64,000 bases of DNA, from positions 62,001 to 126,000 of the forward strand of contig WOFQ01000003.1 of the NCBI GenBank assembly GCA_012184525.1, in the 5' to 3' direction. The notes under the pieces are model-generated. The model ran no database searches and was not told the origin of the DNA. It saw only the letters and a list, made by a program, of their open reading frames with translations. This document shows positions 53,670 through 64,000 of this stretch, piece after piece. Position 1 is the stretch's first letter; the number at the start of each line of letters is the position of its first letter. Both the position numbers and the translations under genes were made by a program. This DNA comes from Xenoacremonium recifei (Eukaryota; Ascomycota; Sordariomycetes; Hypocreales; Nectriaceae).

Positions 53670-55862
53670 CTATTCATCTTCCGCTTGCACTTTACCGGTC
53701 TCGAGGTCTTTCTCAAGGGCTTCGATGTGCGGAGCATCTACAGTCTTGTTAAGGAACGCAGTGAAGTAGTTGTCAATGTCGTTTGTCGCAAAGAAACAAC
53801 AAATCAAAGCAAGACCACCCCAAGCTAGACTGCTAAGATAAGTCGTGCTATACGACTTCGAATAGGCTTTCAGGACAGCGGTTTCGACAGTAGCGGCAAT
53901 AGTAGTTGTAACTCCCGTGACGTTTGTCAAACTCGTTCCACCCGAGATAGCACTCAGGAGATCAGGAATACTGCTGGCGTTGAGACCGGCTGTTTCCGCA
54001 GCTTGGGTGACTCTTTTGGGCAAATCGCTTGAGAGGACGTTTGTCTGGATGGCAACGTAAATGCTCGCTGAAAAGCTGTTATTTACTACTTTCTTTGGTC
54101 TTTTAGAGCAGAATTGAGATACTTACTGACAATGGTACCAGAAACAGCTCGCGTAGACGCGAAAAATGCCTGGCCAGCACCAATGTTCTCGGGAGGGATG
54201 ACGAGTCCAGCAATGACAATAGTGATCAGTTCGACCCAGCCAACAAAGAGACCAACAACGATTGTCATCTGTAAGAAGGTTAAGTCTTGACCTGGCCCAG
54301 ACGGGATTATATGATGCTTACCCCAAGCGCAAGATGCTCCTCGTGGGCGTCGCTCATCGACATGATTCCGAGAAACAATGTAAGGCCAACAATAGAGGCA
54401 ATAAGTTGAATCTTTATTTTCATTCCCTTCTTGCAAATAGGGCTGCCCATAAATTCACCAATGGTCAGGGCTGCACCTGTTGTGCACTGACAAAGGCGCC
54501 ATCAATCATCAATACACTCCTTCAAATTAGGGTTACACTTACGGACATCCAGCCAATCTTGATATTGTCTGTAGTATAAAGGCTTGTTATTTGTTGCGGC
54601 CATAGAACGTTCAAGGCATAGAAGGCCATCTGACCAACAGATCCGACAATGACAGCCACCGTGTAGCTTCGAATCTTGAACAGAGTCATTGGAAATAGGG
54701 GCGCCTTTGGAATATAGACCTCTTCTCATAGCGTCAGTTGTCCGCGGATTTTGAAGTATCCCGATGAGCGATGATCTTACCATAGAAGCCGAAGATCACC
54801 AGAACAACGACACCAATAATTAAAGGAGCAATTACGGAAGCACTCTTCCAGGGATGTTCGTTCCCGCCCCAGGCTACACATGTCAGCAACGAAGGTCACC
54901 CACATGCCTCCATATTCATTGACTTACTTAGGCCCAACAAGAGGCACACAAGACCACCAGCATAGAGGCCGAATCCTATGTAGTCAATCTGCTTGAGCTT
55001 CTGGATCTTGCTGATTCCGGCGTTGAGCTCGCGGAAACCTGGAGGATGGTAGCAGAACATGAAAAGGAACGCTGAGAGCGCGGCAATTATCGCATGAAGC
55101 CAGTAGACCCATCTGCTCAAACACGTCAAAATTTTTTCCCTGAGGCAGTGAAGCTTTTCTTACCGCCAACCAAGGGCTGTATACTGCACAATCATGCGAG
55201 CAAATGCGGGCCCCAGCCCCAGAGTCGGGAAGACGCTGATCGAGATAGCACCCTGTGCGAATCCTCGATATTTATTCGGTACAAGTTCATGGATCAGGAG
55301 CGGATAGAGAGTCTGGGTAGCGCCCCCAATGCCAATGAACACCGTGGCGCCAATGACTTCGGTGATGCTATTAGCCCTGGCAGCAATGCAAGCTCCGATG
55401 AATCCGAGAGTCTGGCCCCCGATCATGAACCATCTTCGTCCGATGATGTCACTAAGGCTTCCGACAAGAAGCAACCCGACGCCTTGAATAAGAGTCGTCA
55501 AAAGTGTGACAAGATAGACATTTGGGTCCGGGCCTGTGAGCATTAGCGATGACACAGCAAGCGAATATTCAAGTGAATCCCACCTAAGTCAGCATCAATG
55601 ACTGAAAGAATGTTGACCTAAGCTATATTGTCAACAGGGTCATAAGAGATTCCAGGCATTTTGTAATGCTTACGGGCATCAAGTAGCCAATAAACAAGTT
55701 GTTGGCTAGCAGAACAATAGCTGCGATGGAGCCAATGAAGCGGTACGAATACCAGTAACCCTTTGGAACGGCAAATTCATGATCGTGACCAGTCAAATGA
55801 GTTACTGTCTGATCCTCATCATGTTCGAGAATGACCTCATCTCTCTTCTCGTTGTCGTCCAT
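53670..55862 (-). CDS. MFS transporter, trichothecene-efflux-pump (Tri12-like) family
   Basis: Nine exons, complement(53670..54067, 54127..54268, 54322..54486, 54543..54721, 54781..54873, 54928..55112, 55164..55533, 55584..55617, 55674..55862), 584 residues, normal for Tri12-like pumps with 14 helices. The second exon is only 34 nt (VNILSVIDADL). Motifs seen: GPDPNVYLVTLLTTLIQGVGLLLVGSL, SDIIGRRWFMIGG, HELVPNKYRGFAQG and WGGNEHPWKS. All introns are 47-63 nt, and phases agree throughout. Such pumps export toxins or siderophore-like compounds by proton antiport at the plasma membrane. The NRPS-like/BVMO gene pair lies next door, so it may export that product (inference). Confidence 0.88.
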
Positions 55863-56654
55863 TCTCGATCAATTGAACAGCCCGATTTGTTTAATGAATC
55901 GGTGAGCTCTAATCTAGGAGAGGTCTCAAGATTGATTGAGAGAGAAAGCCGGTTCGGGTCAAAAACCAAGCCGTATAGTCCTTTATGATCGCCACGATAG
56001 ACCCTCGTTTAGTTTTGAGTTGCGCTCTACAATCATCCCGCAGGTTTCGACCTAACTCTTCTTTCTATCTCGGGTGTCTTCTCCCGAGAAAGTACATCTC
56101 CACACTTCCCCAGATGAATCCCGCCCCCGGCTTTCGAGACCCGGGGAAGATGTGGATATCAGGGACGGGGATCAGCCTTAGTTCCCATGAAACATACCCT
56201 TGCTATAATATAGTGAGCACGTTGGCATTTACGACTTAAGTTAGGGCCTCGGAAAAGCTCTAGTCGCAAATCCGGATGTATTTTGGCGTAGTGGAACGCC
56301 GCTTCACCGTGTACGCGCGGCAACGAGTCTACAATCGCTCAAGCTCTCTCGTCGCGACAAAACGTTTCGCGATTGCATCGTACATGGCGCAGACAAAGTC
56401 CAATAATTGAATAATGTCGCGTCATTAACTGTATTGGATCTGGATCTTCAACATTCGCTTCCATCTCGATACGATTCAGGCGTTCACTGCTAGTTCAGCA
56501 TCATTGAATCCCCAAAAGTGATACTGAATTCTCAAGGCGTCTGGTCTTGCTCGAAGTGACTCCTATAGATTTACCAGACCAAAGTAGTTCAAAAAAGAAA
56601 ACACACAATGAAGTTCTGTATAATATCAGGAACCTTTAACCATGAACGTGAGGA
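55863..56654. other. intergenic region
   Basis: About 790 bp holding the efflux-pump promoter and the monooxygenase 3' end. No gene is recognised. Confidence 0.4.
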
Positions 56655-58415
56655 TCAGAGTAGTGGTCGAATTCTATCCGCCGGGAATTCTTCTCTTCTT
56701 CCATCCTGATTTACAACTTCAAAGTGGGTCCAATCTGCGGTTCCCTCCTGGCACGATCTCCCATACAAGCCAATACCGCCGATGTAGTTGAGGGGCTCAC
56801 GTTTCTTTCCCGGAATATTGGCACCCAAATACCAGGAGCAAGAATCATTAAGTGGAAATAATGTTGCTTCATTCATTTGGTGAAGTATCTCCTTCCATTG
56901 CTTTTCAGCGGAATGTTTGGGCTCAATGCTCTTGATGCGCTGATCTCGAAGTCTCTGGAGAAGATCTATAACAAATTCGACTTGTTGCTCGATAAACACC
57001 GGAGCGTTGGTGAACGCAGTAGGGGCTATCGAAAAGAGGATGTCAGAAACATCAAGTACATAAGGTGATCCGTCGCAAGAGTACGCGTCCCAGATGGTTG
57101 TAGTAAGGGGCATGGAAAGCTTACCTTGAGGTCCGTAGATCATAAACATGTTCGGGTTTCCGGAGGCCATGATACCCAAATATGTCCAAACACCATCTTT
57201 CCACCTCTGTTTCATGTCAATACCATCTCTACCCCGTAAGCCCATGCTTGTCAGGCTCCCTGTCATATTGTCGTATCCCGTTGCCAGTACGATGAAATCA
57301 TGTTTCCGTTCCTTGCCATCCTCAGTAATAATACCGGAAGAAGTGAATTCCCGGATAGGAGTCTTCTTCAATCCAACAACCTCGACATTATCTCGTGCTA
57401 GAGATTCGTAATAGTCTTGTTCCAAGCTGCATCGCTTAGTAGCAACTGGATATGGCTGCTCAAGGGGTGCAACTATGTCTGCCTTCGCGGGATCACGAAT
57501 CCGCTCCCTTACTTTCTTGACCCAGAAGTTGTATACCATCTTGTTGGTCTCAAGGTTGACGAGGAAGTCCTTGTAGTTGGCTGCCTGAAAGCTGAAGCCA
57601 CCGCGAGCCCATAACTCTTCGAGATAGGCTTCGCGCTCTTCGACAGTGACCTCACTAGCAGCGAGCGGCTGTGTGTCGCAGGCAATTCCAGCTGCTGAGT
57701 CGCGGGCAAGCTGAAATAATCCTTTATATATGGCCTTCTGTGCTCTGCTCTCTAGACCGCTAATGCTTCGTTGACCCATCGGCAGGGCGACGTTGGGGTT
57801 ACGGATGTAAACGCTCAGATTGTCTGCTTGCTTCGAAATCTCTTGAACTAGCTGCACTCCTGTAGCTCCCGCGCCTATCACTGCAACACGCGAGCCAGTA
57901 AAGTCGAGGCCTGATTCAGGCCAAGAGGCGGCATGAACAATCTTGCCTTCGTATGTCTTCATACCCGGAAAGTCGGGTTCATAGCGCTTATACGAGCTTC
58001 CTGTGGCAGGAACGAGAAACTTGCATCTCAACGTCTTGTTCGTGCTAGTGGTGATGGTCCATTGGCCTTCGTCTTGGTCAAAGTCTGCACCAATAACAGC
58101 TGTGTTGTAGCTAATATCTTTGGATAGACTCAGTGTCTTGTCGACGTGACGGAAGTAAGCCTTGATCTCGTCGTGGGCCGGGAATCGCTGTGACCAATTC
58201 CACGTCTTGTAAACCTCAGGTATTGAGAATTGGTAATATGGCATCTCAGAGTCAACCCGAGCCCCTGGGTAGCTATTCCAGTGCCAGACACCGCCGAGGC
58301 CAGAGCCGGCTTCAATGAGGTGTGTTGAGAAGCCGGCCTTTCGCAACTGATACAGGCTATAGCACCCACCGAAGCCGCCGCCTATGACGATCACGTCAAA
58401 GCTCTTGGAGCCCAT
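56655..58415 (-). CDS. flavin-dependent Baeyer-Villiger-type monooxygenase
   Basis: Two exons, complement(56655..57025, 57125..58415), 553 residues, the usual length of class B flavin monooxygenases. The 99-nt intron (GTAAGC...GATAG) is a multiple of three and can be read through, but splicing restores the family junction GPQAPTAFTN. The FAD motif GGGFGG is at residues 12-17, and a second Rossmann motif GAGATGVQ binds NADPH. Between them lies YEGKIVHAASWPE, a (F/Y)xGxxxHxxxWP Baeyer-Villiger fingerprint with Tyr in the first position. ATGYDNMTG is the conserved C-terminal signature. It inserts oxygen next to a ketone or oxidises a heteroatom. It is divergent from an NRPS-like reductase, 721 bp apart, suggesting a joint pathway. 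Confidence 0.9.
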   Translation of the reverse strand: MGSKSFDVIVIGGGFGGCYSLYQLRKAGFSTHLIEAGSGLGGVWHWNSYPGARVDSEMPYYQFSIPEVYKTWNWSQRFPAHDEIKAYFRHVDKTLSLSKDISYNTAVIGADFDQDEGQWTITTSTNKTLRCKFLVPATGSSYKRYEPDFPGMKTYEGKIVHAASWPESGLDFTGSRVAVIGAGATGVQLVQEISKQADNLSVYIRNPNVALPMGQRSISGLESRAQKAIYKGLFQLARDSAAGIACDTQPLAASEVTVEEREAYLEELWARGGFSFQAANYKDFLVNLETNKMVYNFWVKKVRERIRDPAKADIVAPLEQPYPVATKRCSLEQDYYESLARDNVEVVGLKKTPIREFTSSGIITEDGKERKHDFIVLATGYDNMTGSLTSMGLRGRDGIDMKQRWKDGVWTYLGIMASGNPNMFMIYGPQGKLSMPLTTTIWDAYSCDGSPYVLDVSDILFSIAPTAFTNAPVFIEQQVEFVIDLLQRLRDQRIKSIEPKHSAEKQWKEILHQMNEATLFPLNDSCSWYLGANIPGKKREPLNYIGGIGLYGRSCQEGTADWTHFEVVNQDGRREEFPADRIRPLL

Positions 58416-59136
58416 GTCGATTACAGGCCACTTGGTGGACAAATTGCAACGGATACGATGGGGATTACCTAGAGCATGTGCAGAAAGTCTCACTGACGGC
58501 CTATCGCGACCGTGTTTATAAGCCGAGGATGATGCCTTTGACCGTAGAAAAGTCGACACCCTGAGTGGACAACTAGTCTCAACCAATGCTAAGCGGTATA
58601 TTCTCAAGCCCGCCAATTGTGGTTTGATCGTCGTCAACAAGCACGGATAAAAAAACGCAATGTGAAATTATTGGAGGCTGGATAGGAATACCCGAGCCAG
58701 GATATGCGGGGGTTTCAGGTCCGTTGTCCTCTGGAAAAGTGACCCCTGCGAGGCCGGGTCATCTAACCCAGGCTCAAGTCTAAGGACTAGTTGGGTCTTT
58801 TGGGCCACTTCCCAGAATCCGGTTGTCTGGGGTTTCGAGTCATGTTGGGTTCTCGAGTGAATGCGGGGGAGCCGGGTATCGACCTCCGCCCTTGCAGCGA
58901 TCCCCTGACGGTTTCCATTTCAAGGCTAGATTCAAGCCAAGCAAAGGTTCACCGAACAGTCACCGCTCCAAAGCAGTTTGCAAATGAGAACACATTTGTT
59001 GCAGAGACATATGACTCGGACTTAACTCACATGCAGTCGAGATCTTCTCATTCCGTTGTCTGAGCTGCGCGGCATCTCCTACAGATATTCATCGATTGTT
59101 CAGAGAGATTCAACCCACAAATTACCATAACTAATC
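58416..59136. promoter_or_regulatory. divergent promoter of monooxygenase and NRPS-like reductase
   Basis: 721 bp between two outward-facing biosynthetic genes. It is GC-rich in the middle and has an interrupted inverted repeat, CCGGGTCATCTAACCCAGG (58754-58772, GGGT/ACCC arms). Such a shared promoter often coordinates cluster genes; the binding protein is unknown. Confidence 0.45.
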
Positions 59137-62100
59137 ATGGCTGAAGTACTCCCTACTCGTCCTGGTGACATCTTTCAACAATCGGTTCCCAGTGTAGTAT
59201 CTGTAGACCCAATCACGGAATACGCTGATCCTCCTGGAGGGCCATACGGAGAACGACTCGTCGTTCATGCCGTCGATGAGCTTGCCAGAAGATCACCAGA
59301 CAGAGTTTACGCCACCTTGAGTAAATCGGTCTATAACCTCGATGAAGGTTTCCGTGACATTACAACTCGCCAACTTGCAGATGCGGTCAATTGCGCTGCT
59401 TGGCTCATTGATGGCCTATTCGGGCGTAGCAAATCCTTTGAAGTCATTGCTTATATGGGAGTTTCTGACATTCGATATGCTTTTTATACATTTGCTGCCA
59501 TCAAAACAGGGCATGTGGTGAGTTATGAACGACGTTTGGCTTGACGGAGTGGAGTGCTGAGAGCCCCCGACCTAGATCATGATCCCTTCCGTCCGAAACT
59601 CTACATCGCAACATCTTGCTGTCTTCGAAGAGGCCAAATGTGACAAGGTCTTCTATACACCGGAGATGGGGGCGAAAATCAATGAGCTTAAGGCCTCTAT
59701 GCCACGTCTGACAGCAGTTGAAGTTCCAAGTCTCGACGATCTTATTAGTTCGCAGTCTAAGCATTACGAATACAACCGAACTTGGGCGGCAGGGAGAACA
59801 GACCCTATCATCGTTGCTCATTCTTCTGGATCAACAGGTACAAGTGGTTACTGGGACTGATTCTCGGAAGATGCTAATTCCGATGAAGGGAACCCCAAAC
59901 CAACAACAATCAACAATGGCGTCTACTCTACTTACGACAACCATCGCCGGATCCCCGCCGTTCCGGGACGCAAGATCCAGGGGTATACTCTTTTGGAGTT
60001 TGATGACAATGGGCGATTCTTTTGCCCTTTCCCGCCTTTCCACGTAAGCAATGGCGACAAAGTTTTCATCGCATCAAGATCAGAAGAAACTAAGTCTCCC
60101 ATAGTTGGCCGGCTTATTTGCGATGACGATCATGCCGATTTTCTACTCCTCCACCGTAACATTTGGTCCTCCAGAAAAACCGCCCACTGGGGAACTCGTC
60201 AGCCAAGCCATGTCCTTGGTGAAGTTTCGCGGTGTCTGGAGCCCTCCGTCTATTATTGAACAACTTGCTGCCCTCCCTGGCGGACTCAATCAGATCGCTA
60301 CACTGGACTGGATGATATATACTGGTGGGCCTCTGGCTCCCTCAGTTGGCGACGTCGTTTCACGAGTAACGGACCTTTGCCAGCTATATGGATCAACTGA
60401 GACGGGACCTCACGTTGCTCTCATACCTTTACCGGAGAACTGGAATTGGTTCGAATGGCACCCTGTCATTCAAAATGCGATGGAACCAGTAGGAGACGGT
60501 ACATACGAGATGGTCTGCTACAAGGAACCAAAGTGGAATCATCTGCTTCATCTCCAGCAGGCCTACCCAGAAATTGAAGTGTGGAGGACACGCGATCTTT
60601 TTATTCAAAATCCAGAAAACCCAAAACTCTGGCGTTTTGCAGGCCGAAGAGACGACGTAATCGTTCTCTCGAATGGGGAGAAGTTCAACCCCGTAAACAT
60701 GGAGGGTATAATCACAGGCCACCCACTAGTCAATGGCTCTATTATTGTTGGAACGTCAAGGATACAGGCATGCCTCATTATTGAGCCTGCCGAGGGCATC
60801 ACTGTCACAGACTCGGAGCTCATCGACAAGATTTGGCCCACGGTACTGGATGCCAACCTGGTTGGTCCTGCTCATGGGCGCATCTTCCGACACAAGGTCA
60901 TGATAGCAGGTCGTGAGAAGCCTTTCATTCGCGCTGGAAAGGGCACGATTATCAGAGCCCAAACAGCAAGACTATTTGAGGAGGAGATAGAAGAACTATA
61001 CCGAGAAGCGCCAGACAAAGACACAGGAGCACCGGTCATCCTCTCAGTCGAAACTGTTGAGAGCCTTATCAACTACTCAAGAGTAGCCGTTGAGTGGGTT
61101 TTGTCTCAGAGCAACGTTCCCATTGATGAGGATCTGTTCGTCCTTGGCATGGATTCCTTGCAAACCTTGGAGCTGTCCAAAGCAATCCAACGAGCTATCA
61201 CGCCGCATCTTCGAGAGAAAGACTCTAGTTTCGTTCTTCAAGCGCCCCACATCTACTCCCATCCTACGATCCAAGAATTAGGAAATTTCTTGTTCGATGT
61301 TCTGCACGGCACGGACCTTACGGAGAGCAAAGACAGATCAACCGCGATGGCCCACCTTGTGGACAAGTACACTATAGATCTCGGACCTGTGAAAGACATT
61401 TGTGTGGCTGTAACGGGTTCTACTGGTTCTCTTGGCTCTTACATCCTGGAAACCTTGCTTAACGACAATAAGGTCACCAAAATCTATTGCCTGAACCGTA
61501 GCTCAGACGCAGCGACACGTCAAAAGCAAATCTTCCAAGGGCGGTCAGTAAATTATGATCTCTCCGAAAAAGTCACCTTCTTGACCGTCAAGCTCGGCCA
61601 ACCTCAATTTGGTTTATCAGACTTGGACTATCGAAGACTTGCTAGCGAGGCCAATGCCATTATACATAATGCTTGGAAGGTTGACTTTAATCACAAGTTG
61701 TCGTCCTTTGAAGACGTGCATATTCGTGGCGTACGGGACCTCATCAACTTCTCTCTGTCCTCACAGCTTCAGCCTCACATCTTCTTCGTTTCTTCAATTT
61801 CTTCTGTCGGAAACTGGGGCAGTGTCTATGGCTATGACAAAGACGTTCCTGAAGGAATATCAGAAGACTTCAACGTCTCCATGCCCCTCGGTTATGCTGA
61901 GTCAAAGCATGTTGCTGAACTTATCCTTACTTCCGCAGTCGCGTCATGTGGACTGAATGCCAGCATCCTGCGCGTAGGACAAGTTGCAGGCCCTGTTTCA
62001 CCCGACAGTAAAGGAATGTGGAATCTCACCGAGTGGATGCCAGCATTGGTTAAGACATCTAAAACCCTCGGGCTCCTTCCAAACACCATGGAATCCACGG

Positions 62101-62519
62101 ATTGGATCCCCGTAGACACTCTCGCAACCATCATCCAACAGATTGTTCACAGAGGCTGCGACACAGACAGATCCCAGGTCTTCAACCTTATCAATCCCTA
62201 CACTGCAAATTGGTCAGATCTTGCCGCTTCTATTATCGATTACTTTGCTGTTCAGAGTCACGAAATTCGTCTCACTTCTATGGCCGAATGGGTAGAAGCT
62301 CTCAGAGAGGTTGGCGATAGTGGTCTTGATCTTGATGACGTTCCAGCAATTAAAATCTTGGATTTCTTCGCTGGACTCGCAGCTGATTCTAAATCCGACA
62401 AGAGTCAAAGACTGACTTACGAGACGACAAATGCTAGACATAGTAGTTCAACTATGGCCAAGCTGAGAGCTATTGATGGAGAATGCATGAACACTTGGAT
62501 GAGGCAGTGGAGCTTCTAG
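59137..62519 (+). CDS. NRPS-like carboxylic acid reductase (adenylation-PCP-thioester reductase)
   Basis: Four exons, join(59137..59517, 59576..59837, 59889..60043, 60105..62519), 1070 residues, typical of single-module A-T-R enzymes. Adenylation core motifs: HSSGSTGNPKP (A3), YGSTETGP (A5), WRFAGRRDD and LSNGEKFNP (A7-A8). The carrier site is in FVLGMDSLQTLEL (Ser ~616, 4'-phosphopantetheine). The reductase domain starts VAVTGSTGSLGSYI (~703) and has YAESKHVAE, the Tyr-x3-Lys couple of an extended short-chain dehydrogenase. No condensation domain is present, so it should activate one free carboxylic acid, tether it and release it as an aldehyde or alcohol with NADPH. The substrate, perhaps aryl acid, is not known. 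It is divergent from a Baeyer-Villiger-type enzyme. Confidence 0.93.
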
Positions 62520-62728
62520 GTAAAATTTAATTCTACATATAAGCCTTCGTCATAGTAGCATTAGCTGTAAATTAATTTCAAATTGATCAATTAAAATCTA
62601 AAGGATTGCCTATCTACATGGGAACTAGTTGTCCAGGTTGCATGGACGCTGAGACTATTCGAAAACACGTACAATTTCTTTCCCTCTTGCGGCAGTTGAT
62701 TGACTTATGTAACAGTTATTTCTCTTGC
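62520..62728. other. convergent intergenic region
   Basis: 209 bp between converging genes, AT-rich near 62520-62600; probably the two 3' untranslated regions. Confidence 0.4.
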
Positions 62729-63640
62729 TTATAGCAAATAATCTTGTCCTGACTCTAAAGCCATTATTTCAAACATTGGCTGTGCTTGAAACCAACCCAT
62801 GCCAGCAGTACCCGTACTCTTGTATGTGAAAGCCGCTTCTTCGTCGTCGATGGAAATCGGACCACCAGGAATAGCCTCTGCCATCAGCTGAGAGCGACAG
62901 CATTGATCGAGTGCGTAGAACCAGTATGCAGCTGCTTCAACCGTCTCTCCGCAAGTCAGCAACCCATGGTTTTGTAACAAAGCAGCCTTCTTGTTGCCCA
63001 GTGCTGTGGCAATATGCTCACCCTCCTCCTTAGCCAAGACGGCGCCATTAAACTGTCGGTACAGAGCGACATCTTTGTAGAAGGCACATGAGTCCTGGGT
63101 GAGCATGGAGATTTCGCGGCCCAGTGTACAGAATGTCTTTCCATAGATACTGTGTGAGTGTGCTGCACAATTGATCTCTGGGCGAGCAACATGAATGGCA
63201 TGATGAATCATGTATGCTGCTCGATTCAAGAGCCTGTTCTTACCGCCTACAACAACATCTCCTTCTGGGTTAACAAGTATCAGGTCCGATCGTCGCATCA
63301 GACTAAATGGACGTCCCAGGGGATTAACCCAAAAATGATCGGTAAGGATAGGATCACGCAGGGTTATGTGCCCAGCAAGACCCTCTTCGAGATGATTTTT
63401 TGCGAAAATACGGAAAGCAAGAGCAAGACGGCCTTTGAGATACTCGCGCTCCTCTTCCTTGTTGTTGAACACTGGAGGTGAAGGGATCATCTGTAGCTGG
63501 ACCTCGACACCACCCTGTGTCGCGGTCGAGGCCGACGGGTCGCTGCTTCTGAGCCCCTCGTATTGGAATGAGGAAAGGCCATTTTCAAGGGGCAAGTTGC
63601 TGAGGAATTTGGTCGTTGAAATTGCTGTGGTCGCCGCCAT
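62729..63640 (-). CDS. class II aldolase/adducin N-terminal domain protein
   Basis: Single exon, 303 residues, as in fungal stand-alone class II aldolase-like proteins. Zinc-ligand motifs are visible: AHSHSIYGK (His161 and His163) and LLQNHGLLTCG (His225), with EEGLAGHITLRDP near residue 86 for the catalytic region. Members cleave or decarboxylate phosphorylated sugars, or act on small aldols, but the fungal branch is mostly uncharacterised. The aldehyde-producing neighbour makes a role on a small carbonyl compound conceivable (inference). The C-terminus ends QDYLL without a targeting signal. The ATG at 63640 is the only good start. Confidence 0.88.
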   Translation of the reverse strand: MAATTAISTTKFLSNLPLENGLSSFQYEGLRSSDPSASTATQGGVEVQLQMIPSPPVFNNKEEEREYLKGRLALAFRIFAKNHLEEGLAGHITLRDPILTDHFWVNPLGRPFSLMRRSDLILVNPEGDVVVGGKNRLLNRAAYMIHHAIHVARPEINCAAHSHSIYGKTFCTLGREISMLTQDSCAFYKDVALYRQFNGAVLAKEEGEHIATALGNKKAALLQNHGLLTCGETVEAAAYWFYALDQCCRSQLMAEAIPGGPISIDDEEAAFTYKSTGTAGMGWFQAQPMFEIMALESGQDYLL

Positions 63641-64000
63641 ATTGACTTTGAAGGGCTTTTAGATTTAGTTCTGATCGCAAACCTGATTAGAGACAATGCT
63701 ACATCTGGGAACAAAGTGTCTCGAGGCGCTTAACCTAGATCGCAATACCTTACCTTGTCTAAGTCTTATCTAGCGCCTAGCTTTTGGTCAACGCGACAAT
63801 TCCCAGTGACCCCTCTCCTTCCGTTCATCGACAGTTTATCACAGGGTACCGTTTCCCGAGACATATGCCCCGATATGAAGTTAACCCGACTTATCCGGTC
63901 CGCCGATCACTACGCGTGTTCATGTCCGTTCTCCGCTCTGCTACCCCAGATTTGCGTACGCCGAGCTACCAATGCAACAACAGACTAGCTTATTTGCTAG
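63641..64000. other. promoter of class II aldolase gene and window end
   Basis: 360 bp with no supported gene. It has CTTAACC/GGTTAAG-like motifs and is probably the promoter of the aldolase gene. Confidence 0.35.

Noticed and set aside
55094..55546. 150-residue plus-strand open frame
   Set aside because: Antisense to exon 3 of the Tri12-like gene and spanning its intron; Asp/Ser-rich by mirror coding.
1..64000. tRNA, rRNA, CRISPR arrays and intact transposable elements
   Set aside because: Scanning by eye for tRNA B-box-like sequences, repeat-spacer arrays and terminal repeats found nothing convincing; a covariance-model search would be needed to exclude tRNAs fully.

Overview
This is eukaryotic DNA from a filamentous ascomycete (Pezizomycotina; a Sordariomycete such as Fusarium is plausible but unproven). 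Many genes are split by short 45-125 nt introns with GTAAGT-like donors, CTAAC/CTGAC-like branch points and YAG acceptors. The gene families are also typical: Zn2Cys6 regulators, HET-domain proteins, a HET-NACHT-WD40 NLR, DHA and ACS type MFS transporters, a protoglobin and a non-canonical NRPS-like reductase. I assigned 26 protein-coding genes. Exon borders were worked out by hand from reading frame, splice signals and protein-family continuity, so each is a prediction.

Layout. 1-12.4 kb: type B carboxylesterase; an FAD amine/amino-acid oxidoreductase divergent from a Zn2Cys6 factor; a GNAT acetyltransferase divergent from an amidase; a DHA1-type MFS. 12.7-24.2 kb: an ACS-type MFS divergent from a fused 5-oxoprolinase/hydantoinase, then a D-2-hydroxyacid dehydrogenase, a D-amino-acid oxidase and an N-carbamoyl-D-amino-acid hydrolase. 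Together these spell out a route hydantoin -> N-carbamoyl-D-amino acid -> D-amino acid -> 2-oxo acid -> D-2-hydroxy acid, with its own importer. 24.6-29.2 kb: a DHA2 efflux pump and a second Zn2Cys6 factor that may belong to the same cluster. 30.8-35.5 kb: a cysteine-rich single-pass membrane protein and a HET protein. 36.2-42.2 kb: an ACS permease, a third Zn2Cys6 factor and an M20 amidohydrolase. 43.2-47.8 kb: a 1520-residue HET-NACHT-WD40 protein. 49.8-52.1 kb: a protoglobin and a polytopic membrane protein. 53.7-63.6 kb: a Tri12-like efflux pump, a Baeyer-Villiger-type monooxygenase divergent from an A-PCP-R NRPS-like carboxylic acid reductase, and a class II aldolase, which look like a small secondary-metabolism cluster.

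The main lead is the hydantoin/D-amino-acid cluster. Inverted repeats of the form GCCGA-N-TCGGC recur in its promoters, and a near-identical 13-mer lies upstream of the M20 gene at 40.4 kb, which suggests a shared regulon. Two genes (D-amino-acid oxidase and the cysteine-rich membrane protein) have a frame break that no canonical intron I could find resolves. No tRNA, rRNA, CRISPR array or intact transposon was recognised.
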